From Eriocheir sinensis (lineage: Eukaryota; Arthropoda; Malacostraca; Decapoda; Varunidae), in the NCBI RefSeq assembly GCF_024679095.1, contig NW_026111831.1:1717786-1781785 (forward strand): DNA of 64,000 bases. The letters are read 5' to 3'. The notes under the pieces were generated by a model that saw only the letters and a program-made list of their open reading frames with translations, was not told the DNA's origin and did not search any database. A program made the translations under genes and the position numbers. The stretch's first letter is position 1; each line of letters opens with the position of its first letter. Of this stretch, positions 16,131 through 27,732 are shown piece after piece.

Positions 16131-17443
16131 TATAATTTTGTATATATATTTTATCCAAATTTACGTTATTTTATATGTATTTGGTTATATATTTTCATAC
16201 AAATTTACATTATTTTATGTGAGTTTTGTATATGTATTTCAATACAAATCTGCCTAACTTCATGTGTATTTTGCATATCTATTTTCAAACAAATTTAAAT
16301 TATTTTTGTGTATTTTTGTATATATTTTTATACAAATTTTAGTTTTTTTTTTTTTTTGTATATATATTTTCCTACAAATATACATTCTTTTATTGGAATT
16401 TTGTGTATTTAATTTTTTACGAATTTACATTATTTTATGTAGATTTGTATATATATTTTTCTACGTATTTAAATTATTTTATGTGTATTTTATATATACA
16501 TTTTCATAAAAAATTATGTTATTTTATTGTTTGTATTCGTATATATTTTGAAACAAATTTTATACAAATTCATGTTATTTTATGTGTATTTGTATATATA
16601 TTTTCATACAAATTTATATTATTTTATGTGTATTCTTACATATATTTTATTACAAATTTACCTTATTTTATGTTTATTTTGTATATTTATTTCATTCAAT
16701 TTTAAATTATCTAATGTTTTTTTTTATTTGTATTTAGGTTATCTTAGGTTATCTTTAGGTTACCTTATTTTATGTTTATTTTGTATATTTATTTCATTCA
16801 ATTTAAATTATTTTATGTGTATATTTGTATTTGTATTTCGTATATTTTATGTGTATTTTGTATATATATTTTTATCCAAAATTACATTATTTTATTGGTA
16901 TTTTCTTAATTTTATTCGATACGAGTTTAGATTATTTCATAGGTATTTTGTATACGTATTTTTATACTCATTTACATTATCTAAAGTGTGTTTTGTATAT
17001 ATATTTTTATGCAAATTTATTTTAAGTTCATTTTTGTACATATATTTTTATAGAAATTTGCGTTATTTTATGTATATAGTTTTATATAAATTTACGTTAT
17101 TTTATGTGCATTTTGTATATTTATATTTATACAAATACACATTCTTTTATTGGTATATTGTTTATTTACATTTATACGAATTTACATTATTTTATGGGTA
17201 TTTTGTATACATTTTTTTATACGTATTTACTTAATATTATGTGCATTTTGTATATGTATTTTTAAAGAAATCTACGTTATTTTATGTGTATTCGTATATA
17301 TATTTTGAAACAAAATTACATTGTTTTATATGTATTTTGCATATCTATTTCAATACAAATTTACCTTATTGTATGTGTTTTTTGTATATTTATTTTAATA
17401 CAAATTTAATTTTTTATGTGTATTTTGGTATATATATTTTTGT
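16091..17443 (+). repeat. Forward-sense block 7
   Basis: Forward-sense monomers. 16091-16700 is the inverted counterpart of 4866-4250 and a direct relative of 24907-25515 and 44693-45195. A 17-base T run near 16345 interrupts one monomer. Near 16734-16770 there is a local partial duplication: a short AGGTTATCTT-type motif repeated two to three times. From about 16830 the order follows the end of S1 (compare 6770-7190) and then marker monomers P, A, B, C and D up to the next sense flip. Confidence 0.85.
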
Positions 17444-17604
17444 ATAAAATATATATGCAAGATACACATTAAATAATGTAAATAAAATAATGTATATATT
17501 TATGAAAATATATAAACAAATACATATAAAATAACGTAAATTTGGATAAAATATATATATACAAAATATTCATTAAATATTTTAAATATGTATAAAAATA
17601 TATT
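17444..17604 (-). repeat. Short reverse-sense segment between blocks 7 and 9
   Basis: About 160 bp in reverse sense, containing three to four monomers and ending at D1 copy 3 (core TATTATATTATATATAT, right flank TTTTTATTGATATTTGCG). It equals the last part of block 2 before the same junction, so here the reverse arm of the D1 unit has been truncated to a stub while its forward arm is kept. Confidence 0.85.
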
Positions 17605-20582
17605 ATATTATATATATTTTTATTGATATTTGCGTTAATTATGTGTATTTTGTATTTGTTTTCTCATATAAATTTACATTATTTTATTGGTATTTTGTCT
17701 ATTTATTTTGATACGAATTACATGGTTATTTCTGTATTTTGAACATTTTTTTTATACGTATTTACATTATTTAATGTGTATTTTGTTTATATATTTTTAT
17801 ACAAATTTACGTTATTATATGTGCATTTGTATAAGTATTTTGATACAAATTTACATTATTTTATGTATTTTGTATATATATTTCAATTCAAATTTAGCTT
17901 ATTTTATGTGTATTTTGTATATCTATTTATTTTAATACAAAATCAAATATTTTATGTTTTTTCGTATATACATTTTTATAAAAAATGAGTTATTTTATGT
18001 GTATTTTGCATCTTAATTTTCATACAAATTTACATTATTTTATTAATATTTTCTGTATTTATTTTGATACGATTTTACATTATTTTATTTGTGTTTTGTA
18101 TATATTTTTTTATACATATTTACATTATTTAATGTGATTTTTGTATATATATTTGATACAAATCTACATTATTTTAATTATAGATGTTTATATATTTTCA
18201 TTCAAATTTACATTATTTTATGTGTATTTTTGTATATGTATTTCAATACAAATTTACCTAATTTTATATGTTTTTTGTATATTTACTGTCATACAAGTTT
18301 AAATTATCTTTGTGTATTTTTGTATATAGTTTTATACAAATTTAGGTTATTTTATGTGTATTTTGCATATCTATTTTCATACAAATACACATTCTTTTCA
18401 TGATATTTTGTTTATTTATTTTGACACGAATGAACATTATTTAATATGTATTTTGTATATATATTTTTATACGTATTTACATTATTTCAAGTGTATTTTG
18501 TATATATATTTCTATAGAAATCTACGTTATTTTATGTGTATTCGTATATATATTTTGAAACAAATTTACATTGTTTTATGTGTATTTTGCATATTTCTTC
18601 AATACAAATTTACCTTATTGTATATGCATTTTGTATATTAATTTTAATACAAATTTGATTAATCTATGTGTATTTTTGTATATGTATTTTTTTAAAAAAA
18701 TGCTTTATTTTATGGGTATTTTGCATCTTTATTTTCATACAAATTTACATTATTTTATTGATATTCTGTGTATTTATTTTGATATGATTTTACATTATTA
18801 TATGTGTATTTTGTATATATATTTTATATAAAATGTATTTGTTTTCATTTCATACAAATCTACATTATTTTATGTGTTTTTTGTACATGTATTTAAATAC
18901 AAATTTAACTAGTTATATGTGTATTTTGTATATCTATTTTTTATGTATATTTTCATAGAAATTTACTCTATTTTATGAGAATTCGTATATATATTTTGAT
19001 ACAAATTTACATTATTGATGTGTATTTTGCATATCTATTTCAATACAAATTTACTTTATTGTACGTACATTTTGTATATTTATTTTAATACAAATTTAAT
19101 TATTTTATATGTATTTTTGTATATATATTTTTATGCAAATATGCGTTATTAAATGGATATTTTCCATCTTTATTTTCATACAAATTTACATTATTTTATT
19201 GATATTCTCTTTATTTATTTTGATTCGATTTAACATTATTCTATGTGTTTTTTGTATATATTTTTTTATACATATTTACATTATTTAATGTTCATTTTGT
19301 ATATATTTTTTATCCAAATTTACATTATTTTATGTGTATTTGTTTATATTTTTTCATACATATTTACATTATTTTAGGTGTTTTTTGTATATATATTTTT
19401 CTACGTATTTAAATTATTTTATGTGTATTTTGTATATACATTTTCATAAAAAAATTACGTTATTTTATTGTGTGTATAAGTATATATTTTGATACAAATT
19501 TTATACAAATTCATGTTATTTAATGTGTATTTGTATATATATTTTCATACAAATTTATATTATTTTATGTGTATTTTTTCATATATTTCATTACAAATTT
19601 ACCTTATTTTATGTTTATTTTGTAAATTTATTTAATTCAATTTTAAATTATTTTATGTGTAGATTTGTATTTGTATTTAGCTTATTTTATGTGTATGTTG
19701 TATATATATTTTCATCCAAAATTACATTATTTTATTGGTATTTCTTAATTTAATTCGATACGAATTTAGATTATTTCAAAGGTATTTTGTATACATATTT
19801 TTATACTCATTTACATTATCTAATGTGTGTTTTGTATATATATTTTTATGCAAATTTATCTAATGTTCATTTTTGTACATATATTTTTATAGAAATTTGC
19901 GTTATTTTATGTATATATTTTTATATAAATTTACGTTATTTTATGTGCATTTTGTATATTTATATTTATACAAATACACATTCTTTTATTGGTATATTGT
20001 TTATTTACATTTATACGAGTTTACATTATTTTATGTGTATTTTGTATACATTTTTTTATACGTATTTACTTAATTTAATGTGTATTTTGTATATGTATTT
20101 TTAATGATATATAAGTTATTTTATGTTTATTATTATATATATTTTTAAAAAAATTTAAATTATTTTATATGTATTTTGCATATCTATTTCAATACAAATT
20201 TACCTTATTGTATGTGCATTTTGTATATTTATTTTAATACAAGTTCAAATATTTTATGTGTATTTTGGTATCAATAATTTTATAAACAATGCGTTATTTT
20301 ATAGGTATTTTGCATCTTAATTTTCATTTTATATGTACTTTGTGTATATATTTTTATACGCTCTTACATTATTTAATATTTATTTTGAATATATATTTTT
20401 ATACAAATTCATGGTATTTTATGTGTATTTATATATATATTTTCATGTAAATTTACATTATTGTATGTGTATTTTGTACATATATTTTATTACAAATCTA
20501 CCTTATTTTATGTTTATTTTGTATGTGTATTTTGTATATTTATATTTATCCAAACACACATTCTTTTATTGGTATTTTGTTT

Positions 20583-22650
20583 ATTTATTTTAATTCGAAT
20601 TTACATTATTTTATGTGTATTTTGAATACATTTTTTTTATACGTATTTACTTAATTTTATGTGTATTTTGTATATATATTTTTATAGAAATCTACGTTTT
20701 TTTATTTGTACTCGTATATATATTTTGAAACAAATTTACATTGTTTTATATGTATTTTTGCATATCTCTTTCAATACAAATTTAACTTATTGTATAAGCA
20801 TTTTGTATATTTATTTCAATAAAAATTTAAAAATTTTATGTGTATTTTGGTATATATATCTTTATAAGAAATGCGCTATTTTATGCGAATTTTGCATCTT
20901 TATTTTCATACAAATTTACATTATTTTATTAATATTCGGTGTATTTATTTTGATACGATTTTACATTATTCTATTTGTTTTTTGTATATACTTTTTTATA
21001 CATATTTACATTATTTAATGTGTATCTTGCATATATATTATACAAATTTATTATCTATTATCTATTTTCATACAAATACACATTCTTTTCATGATATTTT
21101 GTTCATTTATTTTGACACGAATTTACATTATTTGATATGTTTTTTGTATATATATTTTTATACGTATTTACATGATTTCATATGTATTTTGTATATATAT
21201 TTCTATAGAAATCTACTTTATTTTATGTGTATTCGTATATATATTTTGAAACAAATTTACATTGTTTTATATGTATTTTTGAATATCTATTTTAATACAA
21301 ATGTACCTTACTGTATATGCATTTTGTATATTTATATCAATACAAATTTAAATATTTTATGTGTATTTTGGTATATATATTTTTATAAAAAATGCGATAA
21401 TTTTTGGGAATTTTGCATCTTTATTTTCATACAAATTTACATTATTTTATTGATATTCTGTGTATTTATTTGATACGATTTTACATTATTCTATTTGTTT
21501 TTTGTATATATTTTTTTTATAAACATTTACATTATTTAATGTGTATCTTGCATATATATTTTATAAAAATTTACGTTATTTTAAGTGTATTTGTTTTTAT
21601 ATTTTCATTCAAATTTACATTTATTTTAATTCGAAATTACATTATTTTATGTGTATTTTGTATACATTTTTTTATACGTATTTACTTAATTTTATGTGTA
21701 TTTTGTATATATATTTTTATAGAAATCTACGTTTTTTTATTTGTATTCGTATATATATTTTGAAACAAATTTACATTGTTTTATATGTATTTTTGCATAT
21801 CTCTTTCAATACAAATTTACCTTATTGTATGTGCATTTTGTATATTTATTTCAATGCAAATTTAAATATTTTATGTGTATTTTGGTATATATATTTTTAT
21901 AAGAAATGCGCTATTTTATGGGAATTTTGCATCTTTATTTTCATACAAATTTACATTATTTTATTAATATTCGGTGTATTTATTTTGATACGATATTACA
22001 TTATTCTATTTGTTTTTTGTATATACTTTTTTATACATATTTACATTATTTAATGTGTATCTTGCATATATATTTTATACAAATTTATTATCTATTATCT
22101 ATTTTCATACAAATACACATTCTTTTCATGATATTTTGTTGATTTATTTTGACACGAATTTACATTATTTGATATGTATTTTGTATATATATTTTTATAC
22201 GTATTTACATAATTTCATATGTATTTTGTATATATATTTCTATAGAAATCTACTTTATTTTATGTGTATTCGTATATATATTTTGAAACAAATTTACATT
22301 GTTTTATATGTATTTTTGAATATCTCTTTCAATACAAATTTACCTTACTGTATATGCATTTTGTATATTTATTTCAATACAAATTTAAATATTTTATGTG
22401 TATTTTGGTAAATATATTTTTATAAAAAATGCGAAAATTTTTGGGAATTTTCCATCTTTATTTTCATACAAATTTACATTTAATTATTGATATTCTGTGT
22501 ATTTATTTTCATACGATTTAACATTATTCTATTTCTTTTTTGTATATATTTTTTTTACACATTTACTTTATTTAATGTGTATCTTGCATATATATTTTAT
22601 ACAAATTTACGTTATTTTAAGTGTATTTGTTTATATATTTTCATTCAAAT
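20583..22650 (+). repeat. Tandem duplication of a ~1035-bp HOR variant
   Basis: The stretch starting TTATTTTAATTCGAA at about 20587 starts again at about 21623. The P monomer with the unusual ACGTTTTTTTATTTG is at 20691 and 21726, an offset of 1035 bp. Both copies carry the same abnormal order in which an H-type monomer runs directly into the M monomer via TTATCTATTATCTATTTTC (about 21050 and 22088). The second copy begins in the middle of an I-type monomer near 21617, which marks the breakpoint. The third A monomer in the series (near 22260) continues as a copy of the window start. Confidence 0.85.
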
Positions 22651-23059
22651 TTACATTAATTGATGTGTATTTTGTATATGTATTTCAATACAAATTTACC
22701 TAATTTTATGTGTATTTTGTATATCTCTTTTCAAACAAATTTAAATTATTTTTGTGTATTTTTGTATATAGTTTTATACAAATTTAGGTTATTTTATGTA
22801 CGCATTTACATTATTTAGTGTGTGTTTTGTATATATATTTTTTTTGCAAATTTACTTTATTTTATGTGCATTTTTGTACATATATTTTTTCTTTTACATT
22901 TTATATCATACTAATTTACATTATTTTATTGCTATTTTGTTTATTTATTTTGATACGAATTACATGATTATATGTGTATTTTCTACATATTTTTATACGT
23001 ATTTACATTACTTAATGTGTATTTTGTATATATTTTAAACAAATCTACGTTATTATATG

Positions 23060-23350
23060 TATTTGTATAAATATTTTGATATTTATGTATTTTATGTACA
23101 TTTCAATAAATTTTTATTTTATTAGCTGTATTTTTTTAGCTGTATTTTGTATATAATAGTACTTCTGTGTGTTTTTTGTTATATGTTTTATATAGTTTTA
23201 TGTTTTTATTGTTTTTTTATTATATTTTTTTAAATTTTTATATTTTACTTATTTTATTTGTATTTATATTATTTGATTTTTTTTTATTTATTTTTTTTTT
23301 GTTTTTATATTTATTTACTTCATTTTATTATTTTTATATATTTTTTATAG
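23060..23350 (+). repeat. Degenerate T-rich patch replacing ordinary monomers
   Basis: In the paralogous copies (about 900-1200, 49730-50030, 62370-62670) this position holds regular monomers. Here it is a run of T-rich words with long T stretches, with only fragments such as TAGCTGTATTTT and ACTTCTGTGTGTTTT recognisable. Order resumes at the P/A monomers near 23345. It may be real decay or a local consensus failure. Confidence 0.75.
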
Positions 23351-24624
23351 AAATCTACGTTATTTGTGTGTATTCGTATATATATTTTTGAAACAAATTT
23401 ACATTGTTTTATATGTATTTTGCATATCTATTTCAATACAAATTTACCTTATTGTATGTGCATTTTTTTAATTTATTTTAATACAAATTTTAATATTTTA
23501 TGTGTATTTTGGTATATATATTTTTTATAAAAAATGAGTTATTTTATGCTATTTTGCATCTTTATTTTCATACAAATTTACATTATTTTATTAATATTCT
23601 GTGTATTTTTTTTTGATACGATTTTACATTATTCTATTTGTGTTTTGTATATATTTTTTTTATACATATTTACATTATTTAATGAGTATTTTGTATATAT
23701 ATTTGAAAAAAATTTACGTTATTTTAAGTGTATATGTTTATATATTTTCATTCAAATTTCCATTATTTTATGTGTATTTTGTATATGTATTTCAATACAA
23801 ATTTTCCTAATTTTATGTGTATTTTGTATATTTATTTTCATAGAAATTTAAATTATTTTTGTGTATTTTTGTATATAGTTTTATACAAACTTAGATTATT
23901 TTATGAGTATTTTGTATATCTATTTTCATACAAATACACATTCTTTTATTGATATTTTGTTTATTTATTTTGACGAGAATTTAAATTATTTAATGTGTAT
24001 TTTGTATATATATTTTTATACGTATTTACATCAATTCATGTGTATTTTGTATATATATTTCTATAGAAATCTACGTTATATTATGTGTATTCGTATATAG
24101 ATTTTTAAACAAATTTACACTTTTATGTGTATTTTGCTTATTTTTTCAATACAAATTTACCTTATTGTATATGCATTTTGTATATTAATTTTAATACAAA
24201 TTTAATTATTATATGTGTATTTTTGTATATGTATTTTTATAAAAATATGCTTTATTTTATGTGTATTTTGCATCTTTATTTTCATACAAATTTACGTTAT
24301 TTTATTGATATTCTGCTCATTCATTTTGATACGGTTTGACATTATTCTATGTGTATTTTGTATATATTTTTCATACAAATTTACGTTATTTTATGTGTAT
24401 TTGTTTATATATTTTGACACAAATTTACAATATTTTATGGGTATTTTGTATATATATTTCAAAAGAAATTTACCTAGTTTTATGTGTATTTTGAGTATCT
24501 ATTTTCATACAAACTCAAATTATTTTTATGTATTTTTGTATATATTTCAATACAAATTTTAGTTATGTTATGTGTATTTTGTAAATCTATTTTCATTCAT
24601 ATATATATTATTTTATTGGTATTT

Positions 24625-24906
24625 GAATTGAAATATATATACAAAATACATAAAATAATGTAAATTTGTATCAAAATACTTGTACAAATACACATATAAT
24701 AACGTAAATTTGTATAAAAATATATAAACAAAATACACATGAAATAATGTAAATACGTATAAAAAAAATGTACAAAATACACAAATAATCATGTAATTCG
24801 TATCAAAATAAATAGACGAAATACCAATAAAATAATGTAAATTTCTATGAGAAAACATATACAAAATACACATAAATAACGCAAATATCACTAAAAATAT
24901 ATATAA
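24625..24906 (-). repeat. Reverse-sense segment 10
   Basis: About 280 bp in reverse sense, matching the reverse complement of 4870-5150 (S1 start). It ends at D1 copy 4 (TAAAAATATATATAATATAA, then ATATTTTTATACACATTT). Its left limit at 24624 is a joint to an otherwise unrelated point of block 9, so this segment is a truncated S1 arm. Confidence 0.85.
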
Positions 24907-26452
24907 TATAATATATTTTTATACACATTTAAAATATTTAATGTATATTTTGTATATATATTTTTTCCAAATTTACGTTATTTTATATGTATTTGTTTAT
25001 ATATTTTAATGCAAATTTACATTATTTTATGTGAGTTTTGTATATGTATTTCAATACAAATTTGCCTAACTTTATGTGTATTTTGCATATCTATTTTCAA
25101 ACAAATTTAAATTATTTTTGTGTATTTTTGTATATATTTTTATACAAATTATAGTTATTTTATTTGTTTTTTATATATATATTTTCCTACAAATATACAT
25201 TCTTTTATTGGAAATTTGTGTATTTAATTTTTTACGAATTTACATTATTTTATGTGTATTTTGTATATATATTTTTCTACGTATTTAAATTATTTTATGT
25301 GTATTTTATATATACATTTTCATAAAAATTTACGTTATTTTATTGTGTGTATTCGTATATATTTTGAAACAAATTTTATACAAATTCCTGTTATTTTATG
25401 TGTATTTGTATATATATTTTCATACAAATTTATATTATTTTATGTGTATTCTTACATATATTTTATTACAAATTTACCTTATTTTATGTTGATTTTGTAT
25501 ATTTATTTCATTTAATATAATCAAATTAAAATTTATTGTATATGCATTTTGTATATTAATTTTAATACAAATTTATATATTCTATGTGTATTTTTGTATA
25601 TGTATTTTTATAAAAATATGCTTTATTTTATGGGTATTTTGCATCTTTATTTTCATACAAATTTACGTTATTTTATTGATATTCTGCTCATTCATTTTGA
25701 TACGATTTGACACTATTCTATGTGTATTTTGTATATATTTTTCATACAAATTTACGTTATTTTATGTGTATTTGTTTATATATTTTGACACAAATTTACA
25801 ATATTTTATGGGTATTTTGTATATATATTTCAAAAGAAATTTACCTAGTTTTATGTGTATTTTGAATATCTATTTTCATACAAACTCAAATTATTTTTAT
25901 GTATTTTTGTATATATTTCATTACAAATTTTAGTTAGGTTATGTGTATTTTGTAAATCTATTTTCATTCAAATATATATTATTTTATTGGTATTTTGTTC
26001 ATTTATATTGATACGAATTTACATTATTTTATATGTACTTTGTATATATATATTTTTATACGCATTTACATTATTTAATATTTATTTTGAATATATAATT
26101 TTATACAAATTCATGGTATTATATGTGTATTTGTATATATATTTTCATATAAATTTACATTATTTTATGTGTATTTTGTTCATATATTTCATTACAAATT
26201 TACCTTATCATATGTTTATTTTGTATGTGTATTTTGTACATTTATATTTATACAAATACACATTCTTTTATTGGTATTTTGTTTATTTATTTTGTTTCAA
26301 ATTTACATTATTTTATGTGTATTTTGTTTACATTTTTTTATACGTATTTACTTAAGTTTATGTGTATTTTGTATTTATATTTTTATAGAAATCTACGTTA
26401 TTTGATTTGTATTCGTACATATATTTTGAAACAAATTTACATTGTTTTTTAA
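24907..26452 (+). repeat. Forward-sense block 11
   Basis: Inverted copy of 3342-4866. It includes the monomer with TACGTATTTAAATTATTTTATG near 25280, the CAAAAGAAATTTACCTAG monomer near 25840, and the GCATTTACATTATTTAATAT monomer near 26060. It ends at the C2 convergent joint. Confidence 0.87.
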
Positions 26453-26475
26453 GTACAATAAGGTAAATTTGTATT
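26430..26475. other. Convergent inversion junction, family C2, copy 2
   Basis: Forward ACATTGTTTTTTAAGTACAA joins reverse-sense TAAGGTAAATTTG. The joint near 3341 (CCTTATTGTACCTATAAAAC) is the reverse complement of this apart from two or three bases. Both are an A monomer facing a B monomer, so the two copies stem from one event followed by an inverted duplication of the surrounding 2.2 kb. Confidence 0.8.
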
Positions 26476-26893
26476 GAAATAGATATGCAAAATACATATA
26501 AATCTATGTAAATTTGTTTCAAAATATGTACACGAATACACAAAAAATAACGTAGATTTCTATAAAAAATATATATTCAAAATACACTAAAATGAAGTAA
26601 ATACGTATAAAAAAATGTATGCAAAATACACATAGAATAAAGTAAATTCGTATCAAAATAAATAAACAAAATACAAATAAAAGAATGAGTATTTGTATAA
26701 ATATATATATACAAAATACACAAAAAATAACGTAAATTTATATAAAACAATATACAAAAATACACAGAAGTAATTAAATTTGTATGAAAATATATACAAA
26801 ATACACACAAAATAAGCTAAATTTGAATTGAAATATATATACAAAACACATGAAATAAAGTAAATTTGTATCAACATATTTATACAAATACAC
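26453..26893 (-). repeat. Reverse-sense segment 12
   Basis: About 440 bp in reverse sense, the inverted counterpart of 2910-3341. The joint at 26893 (ATACAAATACACT to TATTTTTATAGAAATC) passes into forward-sense P and A monomers of the next block. Confidence 0.85.
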
Positions 26894-27637
26894 TTATTTT
26901 TATAGAAATCTACGTTATTTTATGTGTATTCGAATATATATTTTGAAACAAATTTACTTTGTTTTATATGTATTTTTGCATATCTCTTTCAATAGAAGTT
27001 TACCTTATTGTATGTGCATTTTGTATATTTATTTCAATACAAATTTAAATAATTTATGTGTATTTTGGTATATATATTTTTATAAGAAATGCTCTATTTG
27101 ATGGGAATTTTGCATCTTTATTTTCATACAAATTTACATTATTTTATTAATATTCGGTGTATTTATTTTGATACGATCTTACATTATTCTATTTGTTTTT
27201 TGTATATTTTTTTTATACATATTTACATTATTTAATGTATATCTTGCATATATATTTCATACAAATTTATTATCTATTATTTATTTTCATACAAATACAC
27301 ATTCATTTCATGATATTTTGTTTATTTATTTTGACACGAATTTACATTGCTTAATTTGTATTTTATATATATGTTTTTATACGTATTTACATAATTTCAT
27401 GTGTATTTTGTATATATATTTCTATAGAAATCTACGTTATTTTATGTGTATTCGTATATATATTTTGAAACAAATTTACAATGTTTTATTTGTATTTTGC
27501 GTTTTTTTTCAATACAAATTTACCTTATTGTATGTGTGCATTTTGTATATTAATTTTAATACAAATTTAGTTATTCTGTGTTTTTTTGTATATGTATTTT
27601 TAAGTTAATTTGATACGATTTTACATTATTCTATGTA
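26894..27637 (+). repeat. Forward-sense block 13
   Basis: One HOR long. It starts at P/A and carries the same H-to-M skip (TTATCTATTATTTATTTTC near 27270) as the block at 11305, so 26894-27450 is a direct relative of 10930-11480. After the B and C monomers near 27540 it ends in a truncated F monomer. Confidence 0.83.
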
Positions 27638-27732
27638 TAACAAAAATAAATACAGAATACACAAAAATAGATATGCAAAATACATATAAACAATGTAAAT
27701 TTGTTTCAAAATATATATACGAATACACATGA
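27638..27732 (-). repeat. Isolated ~95-bp reverse-sense insert (B and A monomers)
   Basis: Two reverse-sense monomers, recognisable by GATATGCAAAATACATATAA and CAAAATATATATACGAATAC, are flanked by forward-sense DNA on both sides (TTCTATGTATAACAAAAATA on the left, CACATGACATGGGTATTTTG on the right). The right flank resumes at an E monomer. The segment replaces the C-D region of the forward series. Confidence 0.82.

Larger units (their letters stand above)
17605..24624 (+). repeat. Forward-sense block 9 (longest clean unidirectional run)
   Basis: About 7 kb in one sense. 17610-20100 is a direct copy of S1. 20330-22900 continues with material that is also next to S1 in reverse sense at 42000-40200, so the two form an inverted pair about 5 kb long. 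A tandem duplication of about 1035 bp lies at 20583-22640. 22190-24610 is a direct repeat of 1-2510. A degenerate T-rich patch lies at 23060-23350. The block ends where TTATTGGTATTT joins reverse-sense GAATTGAAATATA. Confidence 0.87.

Noticed and set aside
16527..17234. Longest open frame (235 codons, forward), resembling a hydrophobic membrane protein
   Set aside because: It is 15-residue-periodic, has equally open overlapping frames on the same strand, and consists of satellite monomers. The same pattern occurs wherever monomers are exactly 45 bp.
20871..21473. 200-codon forward open frame
   Set aside because: It lies across a satellite tandem duplication and homologous copies are interrupted by stops. 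Nothing distinguishes it from the surrounding repeat.
23060..23350. Poly(A) tail remnant of a retroelement (reverse strand)
   Set aside because: The T runs are short and scattered and fragments of normal monomers are still readable. No element body lies next to it.
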